From: Nitrososphaerales archaeon
GTDB taxonomy: Archaea > Thermoproteota > Nitrososphaeria > Nitrososphaerales > Gagatemarchaeaceae
Direction of reading: 5' to 3'
Assembly: GCA_032906765.1 (NCBI GenBank)
Contig: JAJTZB010000001.1
Coordinates: forward strand, 359,743 to 423,742
Length of the DNA: 64,000 nucleotides
Below, one piece after another: positions 23,715 to 31,657 of this stretch. Made by a program: the position numbers and the translations under genes. Positions within the stretch are counted from its first letter, which is position 1. The number at the start of each line of letters is the position of its first letter. Below the pieces are notes generated by a model. It was given only the letters and a program-made list of their open reading frames with translations, did no database searches and was not told where the DNA came from.

Positions 23715-24302
23715 CTACGCCAGGCCCCTGACGAAGTTCGAGACCACGAGGTTGCCGTCTGGCTTCACGGGACTGTTCCTTTCTGGATGGAACTGGAGGC
23801 CGTAGATGGGCAGGCTGGAGTGCCTCATGGTGGCTATCGCGCTGCTCGGGCTCTTGGCCAGCAGACGGAAGCGCTCAGGGAGAGTCTCCACCGCCTCGTG
23901 GTGAGACTCGAAGACCGTCATCCTCCCAAGTAGGCCGGCAAAGAGCGGGTCTCTGGCGAGCACTTCAGTCTCGACGAACTTCAATGTGTGGATGCCGTTC
24001 TTGACCACGTTCGAGCCGAACGCCCGACCGATGAGCTGGTGCCCGAAGCAGATGCCCAGGACCGGAACCCTGGCCTCGATGACCGCCCCTGCCTCCGCAG
24101 AGAACTTCCTCTGGGTGCGCTCCTCGGAGAGCATGTCTGGTGCGCCGCTGAGCACGACGCCATCATATCCGTTGAACAACTTGGCGGACGACTCGCGCCA
24201 GCCGCCTACGGACACCTTGGCGCCGTTCGCCTCCAGCGAATTCTTCAACCTCCAGAACCTCTCCAGCGAGGGATAGTTGTTGACTGCCAGGACCCTGACC
24301 AT
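23715..24302 (-). CDS. guaAA: GMP synthase glutamine amidotransferase subunit
   Basis: Class I glutamine amidotransferase of 195 residues. It hydrolyses glutamine and channels ammonia to the XMP-amidating subunit, which is not in the window. It has the catalytic Cys in VLGICFGHQLIG, oxyanion VVLSGAPDM, and the His/Glu pair in YGLQFHPER. The start MVRVLAVNNYPS at 24302 is 26 bp from TATA-like ttcatatcc (near 24328), a leaderless layout; the longer frame overlaps the psmA promoter. A stand-alone GATase of other use cannot be excluded. Confidence 0.85.
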   Translation of the reverse strand: MVRVLAVNNYPSLERFWRLKNSLEANGAKVSVGGWRESSAKLFNGYDGVVLSGAPDMLSEERTQRKFSAEAGAVIEARVPVLGICFGHQLIGRAFGSNVVKNGIHTLKFVETEVLARDPLFAGLLGRMTVFESHHEAVETLPERFRLLAKSPSSAIATMRHSSLPIYGLQFHPERNSPVKPDGNLVVSNFVRGLA

Positions 24303-24367
24303 GAAGAGATAAGCCGAGACCCTCTGCGGATATGAACCTTTAAGCGGCAGAACCTCCGAGCGGGAAA

Positions 24368-24378
24368 AGAGTTTAAAA
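24368..24378 (+). promoter_or_regulatory. promoter of the proteasome/exosome operon
   Basis: The A/T-rich gagtttaaaag at 24368-24378 is a TATA-like element about 45-50 bp before the psmA TTG and divergent from the guaAA start. It probably drives the eight- to nine-gene operon. Confidence 0.55.
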
Positions 24379-24420
24379 GCAGTCGGACGAGCGTCCGACA
24401 AAAGGAGTAAAGAAAACAAA

Positions 24421-25167
24421 TTGTTTGCACCTTCGGCTGGATACGACAGGGCGATCACAATCTTCTCGCCCGACGGCAGGCTCTACCAAGTTGAGTACGC
24501 CCTCGAGACAGTAAGGAGGGGGAGCCTTGCGGTGGGAGTGAAGACAAAGAAGGGCGTCGTGCTCGCGGTTGAGGAGAAGGGAAGGAAGCTCCAGAGCGGC
24601 GACTCTGTGGTCAAGATGTTCCAGATCGACGACCACATCGGCGCAGTCGGCGCAGGCTACATACCAGACGCCAGGATCCAAGTGGACAACGCAAGGGTGA
24701 TGGCGCAGAGCAACAGGCTGATCTACGACGAGCCTGTCGACGTCGAGTCGATTGCCAAGAGAATCGCCGACATGAACCAGCAGTACACGCAGTACGCTGG
24801 CGTCAGGCCGTTCGGCGTCTCCCTGATCATAGCCGGGGTCGACGAGAACAGCGGACCCGTGGTCTATCTCACAGACCCCACGGGCACCTACTCCGGGTTC
24901 CACGCAATTGCCATCGGGCAAGGCAGCGACCAGGTCAACGACTACCTGGAGAAGAACTACCAGGAGGAACTCTCGTTGGATGAAGCCGTGACTCTAGCCA
25001 TCGAATGCATCTACCTAGTGAGCGAGGACAAGGTGGGGACTGCACACATCAAGGTGTCGGTCGTCGATACCGAGTCCAAGAAGATGAGGAGGCTCAGCGA
25101 GGCAGATGTGGCGAAGAGCGCGTCCGGCGCCAAGACACGGTCTGACAAGCCCCCCAAGAGCTCCTAA
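24421..25167 (+). CDS. psmA: 20S proteasome alpha subunit
   Basis: Outer-ring subunit of the archaeal 20S proteasome, 248 residues. The N-terminal gate and signature are clear: GYDRAITIFSPDGRLYQVEYA, followed by VGVKTKKGVVLAVE and a RPFGVSLIIAGVD block. The tail is Ser/Lys-rich. It has no catalytic Thr, as expected of alpha subunits. The TTG at 24421 is the natural family start. First gene of the conserved archaeal superoperon; the beta subunit is elsewhere. Confidence 0.96.
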   Translation: MFAPSAGYDRAITIFSPDGRLYQVEYALETVRRGSLAVGVKTKKGVVLAVEEKGRKLQSGDSVVKMFQIDDHIGAVGAGYIPDARIQVDNARVMAQSNRLIYDEPVDVESIAKRIADMNQQYTQYAGVRPFGVSLIIAGVDENSGPVVYLTDPTGTYSGFHAIAIGQGSDQVNDYLEKNYQEELSLDEAVTLAIECIYLVSEDKVGTAHIKVSVVDTESKKMRRLSEADVAKSASGAKTRSDKPPKSS

Positions 25168-25183
25168 GGGACGATGCTGACGT

Positions 25184-25921
25184 ATGAGCGGGTTCTCTCA
25201 CACCTCAGGCCAGACTAGGGCGAGGACGAAGGAGTCTACGAAGCTCACGAGCGTCCGGCTCGTGCTGGAAGGACAGCATTTCGAGATACTCGTTAACCCA
25301 GACGCAGCGCTCAGCTTCAAGCAGGGCAAGAACGTCGAGCCTTCCCAAGTCATAGTCATCGACGAGGTCTACTCGGACTCGACCAAGGGTCTGAGGGCGG
25401 GGAGCGAGAAGCTGAGGAAGTTCCTCAACACTGACGACGAGGCGAAGGCAGCGCTAGAGGTGCTGAAGCGTGGGGAACTGAACCTGACCCAGGAGCAGAG
25501 GAAGAGGCTGACCGAAGAGAAGAGGAGGGCGATAATAGCGATAATCTCCAAGAACTTCGTCGACCCCAAGACGATGCTCCCTCACCCTCCACTTCGAATC
25601 GACCACGCGATGCAGGAGGCGAGGGTGGCCGTCGACCCCTTCCAGGACGCCAACGAGCAGACCAAAGTCGTCATCGAGAAGCTCAGGACGATACTGCCGC
25701 TGAAGTCGGAGAAGGTCAAGCTTCAGGTGAAGGTCGCTCCCCAATACTCTGGGCAGACGATAGGGATACTGAAGAACTTCGGGGACATCCTGAAGGAGGA
25801 CTGGGGTGCTGACGGGACGCTCTCCGCAATAGTAGAAATACCAGCTGGTGGACAGCCCGGCCTGCTGGACCGCCTCGGTTCGACGACAAAGGGCGCGGCC
25901 CAGGTTACAGTAGTGAAGTGA
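25184..25921 (+). CDS. sdo1: SBDS/Sdo1 ribosome maturation protein
   Basis: A 245-residue orthologue of the Shwachman-Bodian-Diamond protein, which with EF-2-like GTPases readies the large ribosomal subunit. The order is a FYSH domain (FEILVNPDAALSFKQGKN), a helical middle domain (KRLTEEKRRAIIAIISKNFVDP) and a ferredoxin-like C-terminal domain ending in VTVVK. Its place directly between psmA and rrp4 is the standard archaeal order. Confidence 0.96.
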   Translation: MSGFSHTSGQTRARTKESTKLTSVRLVLEGQHFEILVNPDAALSFKQGKNVEPSQVIVIDEVYSDSTKGLRAGSEKLRKFLNTDDEAKAALEVLKRGELNLTQEQRKRLTEEKRRAIIAIISKNFVDPKTMLPHPPLRIDHAMQEARVAVDPFQDANEQTKVVIEKLRTILPLKSEKVKLQVKVAPQYSGQTIGILKNFGDILKEDWGADGTLSAIVEIPAGGQPGLLDRLGSTTKGAAQVTVVK

Positions 25922-25925
25922 GAAT

Positions 25926-26609
25926 ATGCCAATGGTAGAAAGGAAACAAGTGATTCCCGGAGACGTCATAGCCAAGGGAGACTATCAGTTCGGGAGCTAC
26001 GTGGAGAAGAGGGGCGACGAGTACGTCGCACTAAGGGTCGGACTTGCAGAGGTGAGCAGAGACGGTATCAAGCTGAACCCCTTCACAGGGCCGTACATGC
26101 CCAAGGCGGAGGACCTTGTGATAGGCAAGGTGACAGACATGAACGGGTTCGGATGGATAGTCGACATCAACTCGGCGTTCTTCGGCTACCTCCCCGCCTC
26201 GTTCGTCTTCGGGAGAGAGTTCTCGCCCTCGACCCACGACCTGTCCACCAAGTTCAAGGTCGGCGATGTCATAGGCTGCAAGATAGAGTCGTTCGACAGG
26301 TCAAGGGACCCTCAGCTCAGCATCCGGGGGCACGGGTTCGGGAAGATTCCGAAGGGTGAGATCGTTAAGATATCACCGATCAAGGTGCCGAGGCTGATTG
26401 GACGGAGTGGGGCGATGATCAACATGATAAGCGAAAGGACAGAGTGCGAGGTAATGGCAGGGCAAAACGGCGTAGTCGTGATCACAGGTCCACCAGATGG
26501 GACCCTCAAGGCTGTGGCCGCGATCAAGATGATAGAGGAGGAGACGCACGCGGCCGACCTCGGAAGGAGGGTCGAGGAGTTCTTGGGAGGGGCGAAGGTT
26601 GGTAGCTGA
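25926..26609 (+). CDS. rrp4: exosome cap subunit Rrp4
   Basis: A 227-residue RNA-binding cap protein of the archaeal exosome. It has an N-terminal domain (VIPGDVIAKGDYQFGSY), an S1 domain (LVIGKVTDMNGFGWIVDI to KFKVGDVIGCKIESF) and a KH domain (VPRLIGRSGAMINMI). It sits on the Rrp41/42 ring and feeds RNA into it. The last 11 bases overlap the rrp41 start. Confidence 0.96.
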   Translation: MPMVERKQVIPGDVIAKGDYQFGSYVEKRGDEYVALRVGLAEVSRDGIKLNPFTGPYMPKAEDLVIGKVTDMNGFGWIVDINSAFFGYLPASFVFGREFSPSTHDLSTKFKVGDVIGCKIESFDRSRDPQLSIRGHGFGKIPKGEIVKISPIKVPRLIGRSGAMINMISERTECEVMAGQNGVVVITGPPDGTLKAVAAIKMIEEETHAADLGRRVEEFLGGAKVGS

Positions 26610-27351
26610 GAAGAAGCTGATCGACAAGAAGGGAAACAGGCTCGACGGAAGAAAATGGAACGAGCTCAGGCCGGTAAAGATGGAAGTCGGCGTCCTCAAG
26701 AACGCTGACGGCTCCGCCTACATCGAGTGGGGAAAGAACAAGATCATGGCTGCAGTCTATGGCCCGAAGGAGGTCCACCCTAAGCACCAGGTCCTGCCGG
26801 ACAGGGCGCTTGTGAGGTCGAGGTATCACATGGCACCCTTCTCGGTGGACGAGAGGAAGAACCCTGCGCCGTCGAGGAGGGAGATAGAGATCTCCAAGGT
26901 GATAAGGGAGGCCCTGGAGCCTGCAATCATAGTCGAGGACTACCCTAGGACCGCGATAGAGGTCTGGGTCGAGGTGCTGCAGTCGGACGGAGGGTCGAGG
27001 GTGGCGGGGATAACCGCCGCGTCGCTCGCGCTGGCTGACGCTGGCATCAACATGAGGGACATGGTCGTCGGCTGCTCCTGCGGGATAATAGAGGACCAGG
27101 TCGTCGCTGACTTGGACGACACTGAGGACAAGGAGGGCTCGGGAGACATGCCCGTGGCCATCATGCCGAACCTGAACCAGGTGACACTGCTCCAGGTTGA
27201 CGGCATCTACACGAAGGAGAACTTCAAGAAGGCGTTCGAGCTCGCGATTGAGAAGGGGAGAGAGGTCTACACGATGCAGCGCGCGGCCCTGACAAAGAAG
27301 TTCTTCGGGGGCGACGCGACGACTGTGCCCACAGAGGCGGAGAGCGAGTAG
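26599..27351 (+). CDS. rrp41: exosome catalytic subunit Rrp41
   Basis: RNase PH-fold phosphorolytic 3'-5' exoribonuclease/polyadenylating subunit, 250 residues. Substrate/phosphate residues lie in ERKNPAPSRREIEIS, and the catalytic Asp is in GSGDMPVAIMP. The TTG at 26599 overlaps rrp4, showing translational coupling. It forms the hexameric ring with Rrp42 encoded next. Confidence 0.96.
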   Translation: MVAEKKLIDKKGNRLDGRKWNELRPVKMEVGVLKNADGSAYIEWGKNKIMAAVYGPKEVHPKHQVLPDRALVRSRYHMAPFSVDERKNPAPSRREIEISKVIREALEPAIIVEDYPRTAIEVWVEVLQSDGGSRVAGITAASLALADAGINMRDMVVGCSCGIIEDQVVADLDDTEDKEGSGDMPVAIMPNLNQVTLLQVDGIYTKENFKKAFELAIEKGREVYTMQRAALTKKFFGGDATTVPTEAESE

Positions 27352-27353
27352 CG

Positions 27354-28166
27354 ATGTCAATGAAGAAGAACTACGTTGTCGAGACGATCCGGAAGGCGCA
27401 GATGGTCGAGCTCCTCTCCAAGGGGAAGAGGCTCGACGGGAGGGCTCTGGACGAACACAGACCGATAAAGATTCAGACTGGCGTGATACAGAAGGCAAAC
27501 GGCTCGGCGATTGTGAACTTGGGGAACACCGAGGTGGTAGCCGGAGTGAAGATCGCCACCGGAACGCCTTTCCCGGACACGCCGGACAAGGGGCTCCTCG
27601 TTGTGAACGCGGAGATACTCCCCCTGGCCTCGGCCTACGCCGAAGCCGGGCCTCCCAGCCCGGAAGCGATAGAGCTGGCCAGGGTTGTTGACAGGGGCGT
27701 CAGGGAGTCGGAGATGGTGGACCTCACAGAATTGTGCTTGGTGCCTGGCAAGACCGTCGTCACCGTATTCGTGGACGTCAACATAATGAACGTCGACGGC
27801 AACCTCTTCGACGCGACAAGCTACGCAGTCGTCTCCGCCCTCAGGACAGCGAAGATGAACAAGTACGTCGTCGAGGACGAGAAGGTGAAGGCCAAGGAAG
27901 AGAAGGTGCCTGTGCCAGTCGAGAAGACCCCTGTCTCAGTCACGCTTGCAAGGATAGGAGACGCGCTCGTCGTCGACCCCAACTCCGAAGAGGAGGGGGC
28001 GATGGACATGAGGATAACCATCACCACGGATGACGAAGGCAACGTCTGCGCCAGCCAGAAGGGCGAGGCGAGCACCATCACTCCCGCCCAGGTGCTGCAG
28101 GCCGCGGACACCTCCATCAGGCTAGGCAAGGAGATCAGGAAGGCAATACTGGAGGCGACAAAGTAG
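27354..28166 (+). CDS. rrp42: exosome subunit Rrp42
   Basis: Non-catalytic RNase PH-fold partner of Rrp41, 270 residues. Blocks include GKRLDGRALDEHRPIKI, NLGNTEVVAGVKIATG, and FVDVNIMNVDGNLFDA. It lacks the Asp of the Rrp41 active site, as usual. It starts two bases after the rrp41 stop, and its stop shares a base with the eL43 start. Confidence 0.96.
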   Translation: MSMKKNYVVETIRKAQMVELLSKGKRLDGRALDEHRPIKIQTGVIQKANGSAIVNLGNTEVVAGVKIATGTPFPDTPDKGLLVVNAEILPLASAYAEAGPPSPEAIELARVVDRGVRESEMVDLTELCLVPGKTVVTVFVDVNIMNVDGNLFDATSYAVVSALRTAKMNKYVVEDEKVKAKEEKVPVPVEKTPVSVTLARIGDALVVDPNSEEEGAMDMRITITTDDEGNVCASQKGEASTITPAQVLQAADTSIRLGKEIRKAILEATK

Positions 28167-28384
28167 TGCCGAAGGTGAAGGAGAACGTGAGGGGGCTGGG
28201 CGCAAAGTACGGCGGGACGCTCAGGAAGAGGTACGCGAGGATCCACAGGACGCTGAAGGCGGCCAGGGAGTGCCCTTCCTGCTCCAGCATGAAGCTGAGA
28301 CGCAGCGCCTCTGGCATCTGGAGGTGCGGCTCGTGCGGCTACACTGTCGCGGGCGGCGCGTATGACCTCAGCCAGAAGACGTAG
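28166..28384 (+). CDS. rpl37ae: ribosomal protein eL43 (L37Ae)
   Basis: A 72-residue zinc-ribbon protein of the 50S subunit. It has GAKYGGTLRKRYARI and the zinc ligands CPSC...CGSC followed by GYTVAGGAY. The GTG start overlaps the rrp42 stop by one base. The rpoP gene found after eL43 in several archaea is absent here; Pcc1 follows directly. Confidence 0.95.
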   Translation: MPKVKENVRGLGAKYGGTLRKRYARIHRTLKAARECPSCSSMKLRRSASGIWRCGSCGYTVAGGAYDLSQKT

Positions 28385-28598
28385 CGACCCGATCGAGTCA
28401 ATCCATCTGAAGATTTCGCTCAAGACAGATAGGGCCACTGCCAGCAGGGTCAAGCAGGCCTTCCCGTCGGCCAGGCTGAAGGGCGGGATTTGCGAGCTGA
28501 CGATAGAAGGGAAGGAACCTTCCGAGGTCGCTGCGAAAGCGAGGGAGATGACGGAAAAGCTGCAAACCGTCATCACGCCGCCGAAAGGCTTTAAGTAG
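28362..28598 (+). CDS. pcc1: KEOPS complex subunit Pcc1
   Basis: A 78-residue Pcc1-like protein: IHLKISLKTDRATASRVKQA followed by LTIEGKEPSEVAAKAREM, the alpha/beta dimer fold that recruits tRNA to KEOPS for t6A synthesis. It overlaps the eL43 gene by 23 bp. A slightly later start is possible, but none is an obvious ATG. Confidence 0.85.
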   Translation: MTSARRRSDPIESIHLKISLKTDRATASRVKQAFPSARLKGGICELTIEGKEPSEVAAKAREMTEKLQTVITPPKGFK

Positions 28599-28621
28599 CC
28601 AAGCGAGCCGTCACGCCGAAA

Positions 28622-28996
28622 TTGAGCCAGCCTGAGCTCCCGCCTTACCTGAGGGAACAGCTCGCGAGGTTCGACCAGACTCAACAGAACCTCCAGGCAG
28701 TGCTGATACAGAAGCAGCAGGTGGAACTCGAGCTCGCGGAGACGGAGAAAGCGCTGGAGGAACTGACGAAGGCCTCCGACTCCGAGGCGATTTACAAGTA
28801 CGCGGGCAACCTGTTGATCAAAGTGCAGAAGGTGGCAATCGTGAAGGAGCTGACTGAGAAGAAAGAGCTGGGAGGCACTCGGAAGATGGTGCTAGCGAAG
28901 CAGGAGAGCAGGTTCAGAGAGAGCCTGAAGGAACTTCAGACGAAGATAGACGAAGCAGTGAAGGGCAAGGCGCCGCAGGCTGCAGAAGGAGAGTAG
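28622..28996 (+). CDS. pfdB: prefoldin beta subunit
   Basis: A 124-residue coiled-coil chaperone subunit: N-terminal helix LREQLARFDQTQQNLQAVL, a central beta-hairpin zone around YKYAGNLLIKV, and a C-terminal helix ending in an Ala/Glu-rich tail. With prefoldin alpha it delivers unfolded proteins to the thermosome. The TTG at 28622 gives the usual MSQPE-like start. Confidence 0.93.
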   Translation: MSQPELPPYLREQLARFDQTQQNLQAVLIQKQQVELELAETEKALEELTKASDSEAIYKYAGNLLIKVQKVAIVKELTEKKELGGTRKMVLAKQESRFRESLKELQTKIDEAVKGKAPQAAEGE

Positions 28997-29011
28997 CAGG
29001 GCCCGGCCTCG

Positions 29012-30019
29012 TTGACAAGGACCGAGCGCTCGAAGAGATTCCCGTTCGTCGAACCGAAATCTGTGAGAAAGGCCGCCATAGTCTGCCATAGGAACGCAGA
29101 CGCGGACGCGTACCTCTCCGCCTTCGCTCTGTCGAAGCTGCTGAGGGCCTTGGCACCTCGCTGCAGGGTTGACATAGCGACGCCAGGCGGGATGACCCTC
29201 CTTACCACCAAGCTCAGCCAGAAGTTCAGGCACAGGACCGTGACAGAGAGCGACCAGGAGTACGACCTCTACGTCGCAGTCGACGTCGGCGACGCGGAAC
29301 TCCTGAAGGGCTGGAGGGACAAGATGGCAGCGAGCGGAGCCGAGAGGATTCTAGTGGACCACCACCCGTACAGGGAGGCTGGTGTCTACGACCACATGCT
29401 CGTCGACGAGAGCGCCACCTCTGCAGCCGAGATGGTCTTCAGGCTCTTCGACGAGCTGAAGGTGCGGATCGACAGGCAGACCGCCCAAGCCCTGCTCGAA
29501 GGCATCCTGTTCGACTCCTCCCACCTGGCGATCGCGGGCGAGGGGGCGCTCAGGGCGGCAGTTCGGCTTGTGGACAGGGGGGCGGACCTGCAGGAGGCCA
29601 GAAGGGCCCTCAGGTCAGAGCCGGACCGCGGGGAGGTTCTGGCGAAGCTGAAGGGGGCCCAGCGGCTCAAGATCTTCAAGCTCGGGAGCTGGGTCGCAGC
29701 GACGAGCCTGGTCGGCTCGTTCCAGGCACACGTGGCAAGGTCGCTCCTCTTCCTCGGCGCAGATGTTGCCGTCGTAGGCGGCACCTCGGATGGGGAGACG
29801 AGGGTCAGTCTCAGAGAGACCCAGAGGTTCCTCGACGCCACGAAGGTCAAGCTTGGAACAGACGTGGCAGAGGTTGTCGCCACCAAGCTGGGGGGGCACG
29901 GCGGCGGACACGCGACTGCAGCTTCCTTCTCGTGCTCGGCTGGAGAGGAGGACGGTGTCAAGCTCGCCCTCGAAAGGGTGGGCGAACTTCTGAAGGAGCA
30001 ATCAGAAGAGCTGAAGTGA
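29012..30019 (+). CDS. DHH-DHHA1 family phosphoesterase
   Basis: A 335-residue manganese-dependent phosphoesterase. DHH motifs are seen as CHRNADADAYLSA (motif I), VAVDVGDAELL (II), and ILVDHHPYREA (III); the C-terminal DHHA1 domain has GGHGGGHATAAS. Relatives degrade nanoRNA, pAp or cyclic dinucleotides (NrnA type), or form part of RecJ/GAN. Its place just behind the exosome genes favours an RNA-end or nanoRNA role, but this is inference. Starts with TTG 15 bp after pfdB. Confidence 0.88.
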   Translation: MTRTERSKRFPFVEPKSVRKAAIVCHRNADADAYLSAFALSKLLRALAPRCRVDIATPGGMTLLTTKLSQKFRHRTVTESDQEYDLYVAVDVGDAELLKGWRDKMAASGAERILVDHHPYREAGVYDHMLVDESATSAAEMVFRLFDELKVRIDRQTAQALLEGILFDSSHLAIAGEGALRAAVRLVDRGADLQEARRALRSEPDRGEVLAKLKGAQRLKIFKLGSWVAATSLVGSFQAHVARSLLFLGADVAVVGGTSDGETRVSLRETQRFLDATKVKLGTDVAEVVATKLGGHGGGHATAASFSCSAGEEDGVKLALERVGELLKEQSEELK

Positions 30020-30022
30020 GGT

Positions 30023-30577
30023 CTAAGCACCGTATTTCTTCGAGGCTGGGCTTCTCAGGAACCCTTCCATAGAGAGCTTGAGCCACGGCGTATAGGAAGC
30101 TGTGTCCGCCTTCAGCGCCGATTGGAGTTCCTTTATCGTAACCCACTTGATGGAGTCTATCTCTTCCGGGTTCGGCCTGACCTTTCCGTCGAAGTCCCCG
30201 ACTAGCAGCCTGCAGAACTCGTTCTCAGCCCACTTGCCCTGCGGAGCGAAGTAGACGAACGAGTGGACGTCGCTCAGGTCCCCGAACTTTGCGTTCAACT
30301 CCTGCATCCCCTTCCGGGCAGCGGCCTGGGCGTACGACTCCCCGGGGTACACATGGCTCGTGAACGAGACATCCCAGGCGCCCGGCCAGAGAGTCTTCTG
30401 CGCGGCCCTTTGCTGCAGGAGGAGCTTTCCGCCGTGGAAGAGGAAGACTGTGAACGCCCTGTGCCGCCGCCCATTGCCGAGGTGGCAGTTCTCCCGCGTG
30501 TCAGTGCCTATCTCGCTGTCATTCTCGTCGACCAGGACGAGGATCTCTTGCTTGGGCGATAAGAGCTGACTGCCCAT
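30023..30577 (-). CDS. Nudix protein, isopentenyl-diphosphate isomerase type I-like, without catalytic Cys
   Basis: A 184-residue Nudix-fold protein close to IDI type I. It has CHLGNGRRHRAFTVFLF, LLLQQRAAQKTLWPGAWD, a Nudix-like helix (GESYAQAAARKGMQEL), and ENEFC with the conserved Glu. The IDI active-site Cys segment (N-T-C-C-S-H-P in classical enzymes) reads DVSFTSHVYP here, so the catalytic Cys is replaced. It may be a Nudix hydrolase or a divergent isomerase. The ATG at 30577 is about 30 bp from a palindromic TATA shared with the divergent dehydrogenase gene. Confidence 0.82.
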   Translation of the reverse strand: MGSQLLSPKQEILVLVDENDSEIGTDTRENCHLGNGRRHRAFTVFLFHGGKLLLQQRAAQKTLWPGAWDVSFTSHVYPGESYAQAAARKGMQELNAKFGDLSDVHSFVYFAPQGKWAENEFCRLLVGDFDGKVRPNPEEIDSIKWVTIKELQSALKADTASYTPWLKLSMEGFLRSPASKKYGA

Positions 30578-30604
30578 GTCCTGTCGTCAGCAATTCTGGG
30601 ACAC

Positions 30605-30612
30605 TTATATAA
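30605..30612. promoter_or_regulatory. palindromic TATA box between divergent genes
   Basis: TTATATAA is a perfect palindrome placed about 30 bp from both the ATG of the Nudix gene (30577) and the ATG of the dehydrogenase (30636). Both transcripts would be leaderless or nearly so, and one TBP site could serve both directions. Confidence 0.6.
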
Positions 30613-30635
30613 CTCACGCCGTCGCGATGAACTAC

Positions 30636-31652
30636 ATGAAGGTCGCCCTCCTCTCAGAATACAGAAAGATTGAGACGAAGGAGATGCCGGAGCCTGAGAT
30701 AGGACCTCACGACATCATGTTCAGGGTGATGGCCTGCGGAATCTGCCCCAACGACTACAGGATATACGCCGGACTGGTGACTTGGAAGAAGCCGCCCACG
30801 ACTTTGGGCCACGAGCCAGCGGGCGTGGTCGTGAAGGTCGGGAGCGATGTGAAGGGGTTCAAGGTCGGCGACATGGTGGCGGGGGACGGCAGCACTAGGT
30901 GCGGCCATTGTAGGTTCTGCGTCGCGGGAAGAGAGAACCTTTGTGTGAACAGGAGAGCAGTCGGGAGCGGGTCGATTGCGGAGTTTGCAGCGGGAAACGA
31001 GATCTGGATGAACAAGTTCAGCCACGCAACCTTTGAAGAGGAGGCCTTCACGGAGCCGCTTTCCTGCGTGATTAACGGGATTAAGAACTCACGGGTGAAG
31101 ATGGGGGACAGAGTGGCCATAGTGGGCGCGGGGCAGATAGGGCTGATGCACATGCAGATGGCCAACTTGCTGGGGGCGAAGACGATTGTGATCGACATCA
31201 AGGAGGAGAGGCTGTCGTTCGCGGGGAGGCTGGGTGCGACCCACGTGGTCAACTCGTCGACGACTGACCCCGTCGCGAAGGTCAAAGAACTCACGGGCGG
31301 GGACGGAGCGGACAAGGTCATTGTGGCTATAGGCAACGCGCAGGCGATAGAAACAGGATTCCAGCTGGTCTCTCCGATGGGTTCGGTGAACCTTTTCGCG
31401 TCGACGAATCCGCCCATGAAGGTCTCCTTCGACCCGAACCTCGTTCATCACAGCGAAGTTTCGATGATAGGCAGCTACGACAAGACGAGGAGCGAGCTCA
31501 GGGAGGCGACAAGGTTGATCGACGAAGGCAAGATAGACGTCAAGACGCTCATCACACACCGCTACGACCTCGAAGAGACTGGAGAGGCTCTCAGAATGCT
31601 CGAGAAGGGAGCCGGGGTCAAAATCATGGTAATGCCGAACGGAGGGAGCTAA
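30636..31652 (+). CDS. zinc-dependent medium-chain dehydrogenase (polyol/alcohol)
   Basis: An MDR oxidoreductase of about 338 residues. It contains GICPNDYRIYAG, LGHEPAGVVV (Zn His/Glu), structural zinc CGHCRFCVAGRENLC, and AIVGAGQIGLMHMQ (NAD(P) fold). The ATG at 30636 fits the TATA box at 30605-30612 best; an ATG at 30627 adds three residues. It starts a three-gene operon with a class I aldolase and an FGGY kinase (gaps of five and four bp), so it probably oxidises a sugar alcohol to the ketose that is then phosphorylated and cleaved. Confidence 0.88.
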   Translation: MKVALLSEYRKIETKEMPEPEIGPHDIMFRVMACGICPNDYRIYAGLVTWKKPPTTLGHEPAGVVVKVGSDVKGFKVGDMVAGDGSTRCGHCRFCVAGRENLCVNRRAVGSGSIAEFAAGNEIWMNKFSHATFEEEAFTEPLSCVINGIKNSRVKMGDRVAIVGAGQIGLMHMQMANLLGAKTIVIDIKEERLSFAGRLGATHVVNSSTTDPVAKVKELTGGDGADKVIVAIGNAQAIETGFQLVSPMGSVNLFASTNPPMKVSFDPNLVHHSEVSMIGSYDKTRSELREATRLIDEGKIDVKTLITHRYDLEETGEALRMLEKGAGVKIMVMPNGGS

Positions 31653-31657
31653 TCGGG

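Noticed and set aside
26524..27498. Long minus-strand open frame opposite rrp41
   Set aside because: High G+C and codon bias leave long antisense frames; the composition is Arg/Ser/Leu-rich without domains, and the plus strand holds a clear gene.
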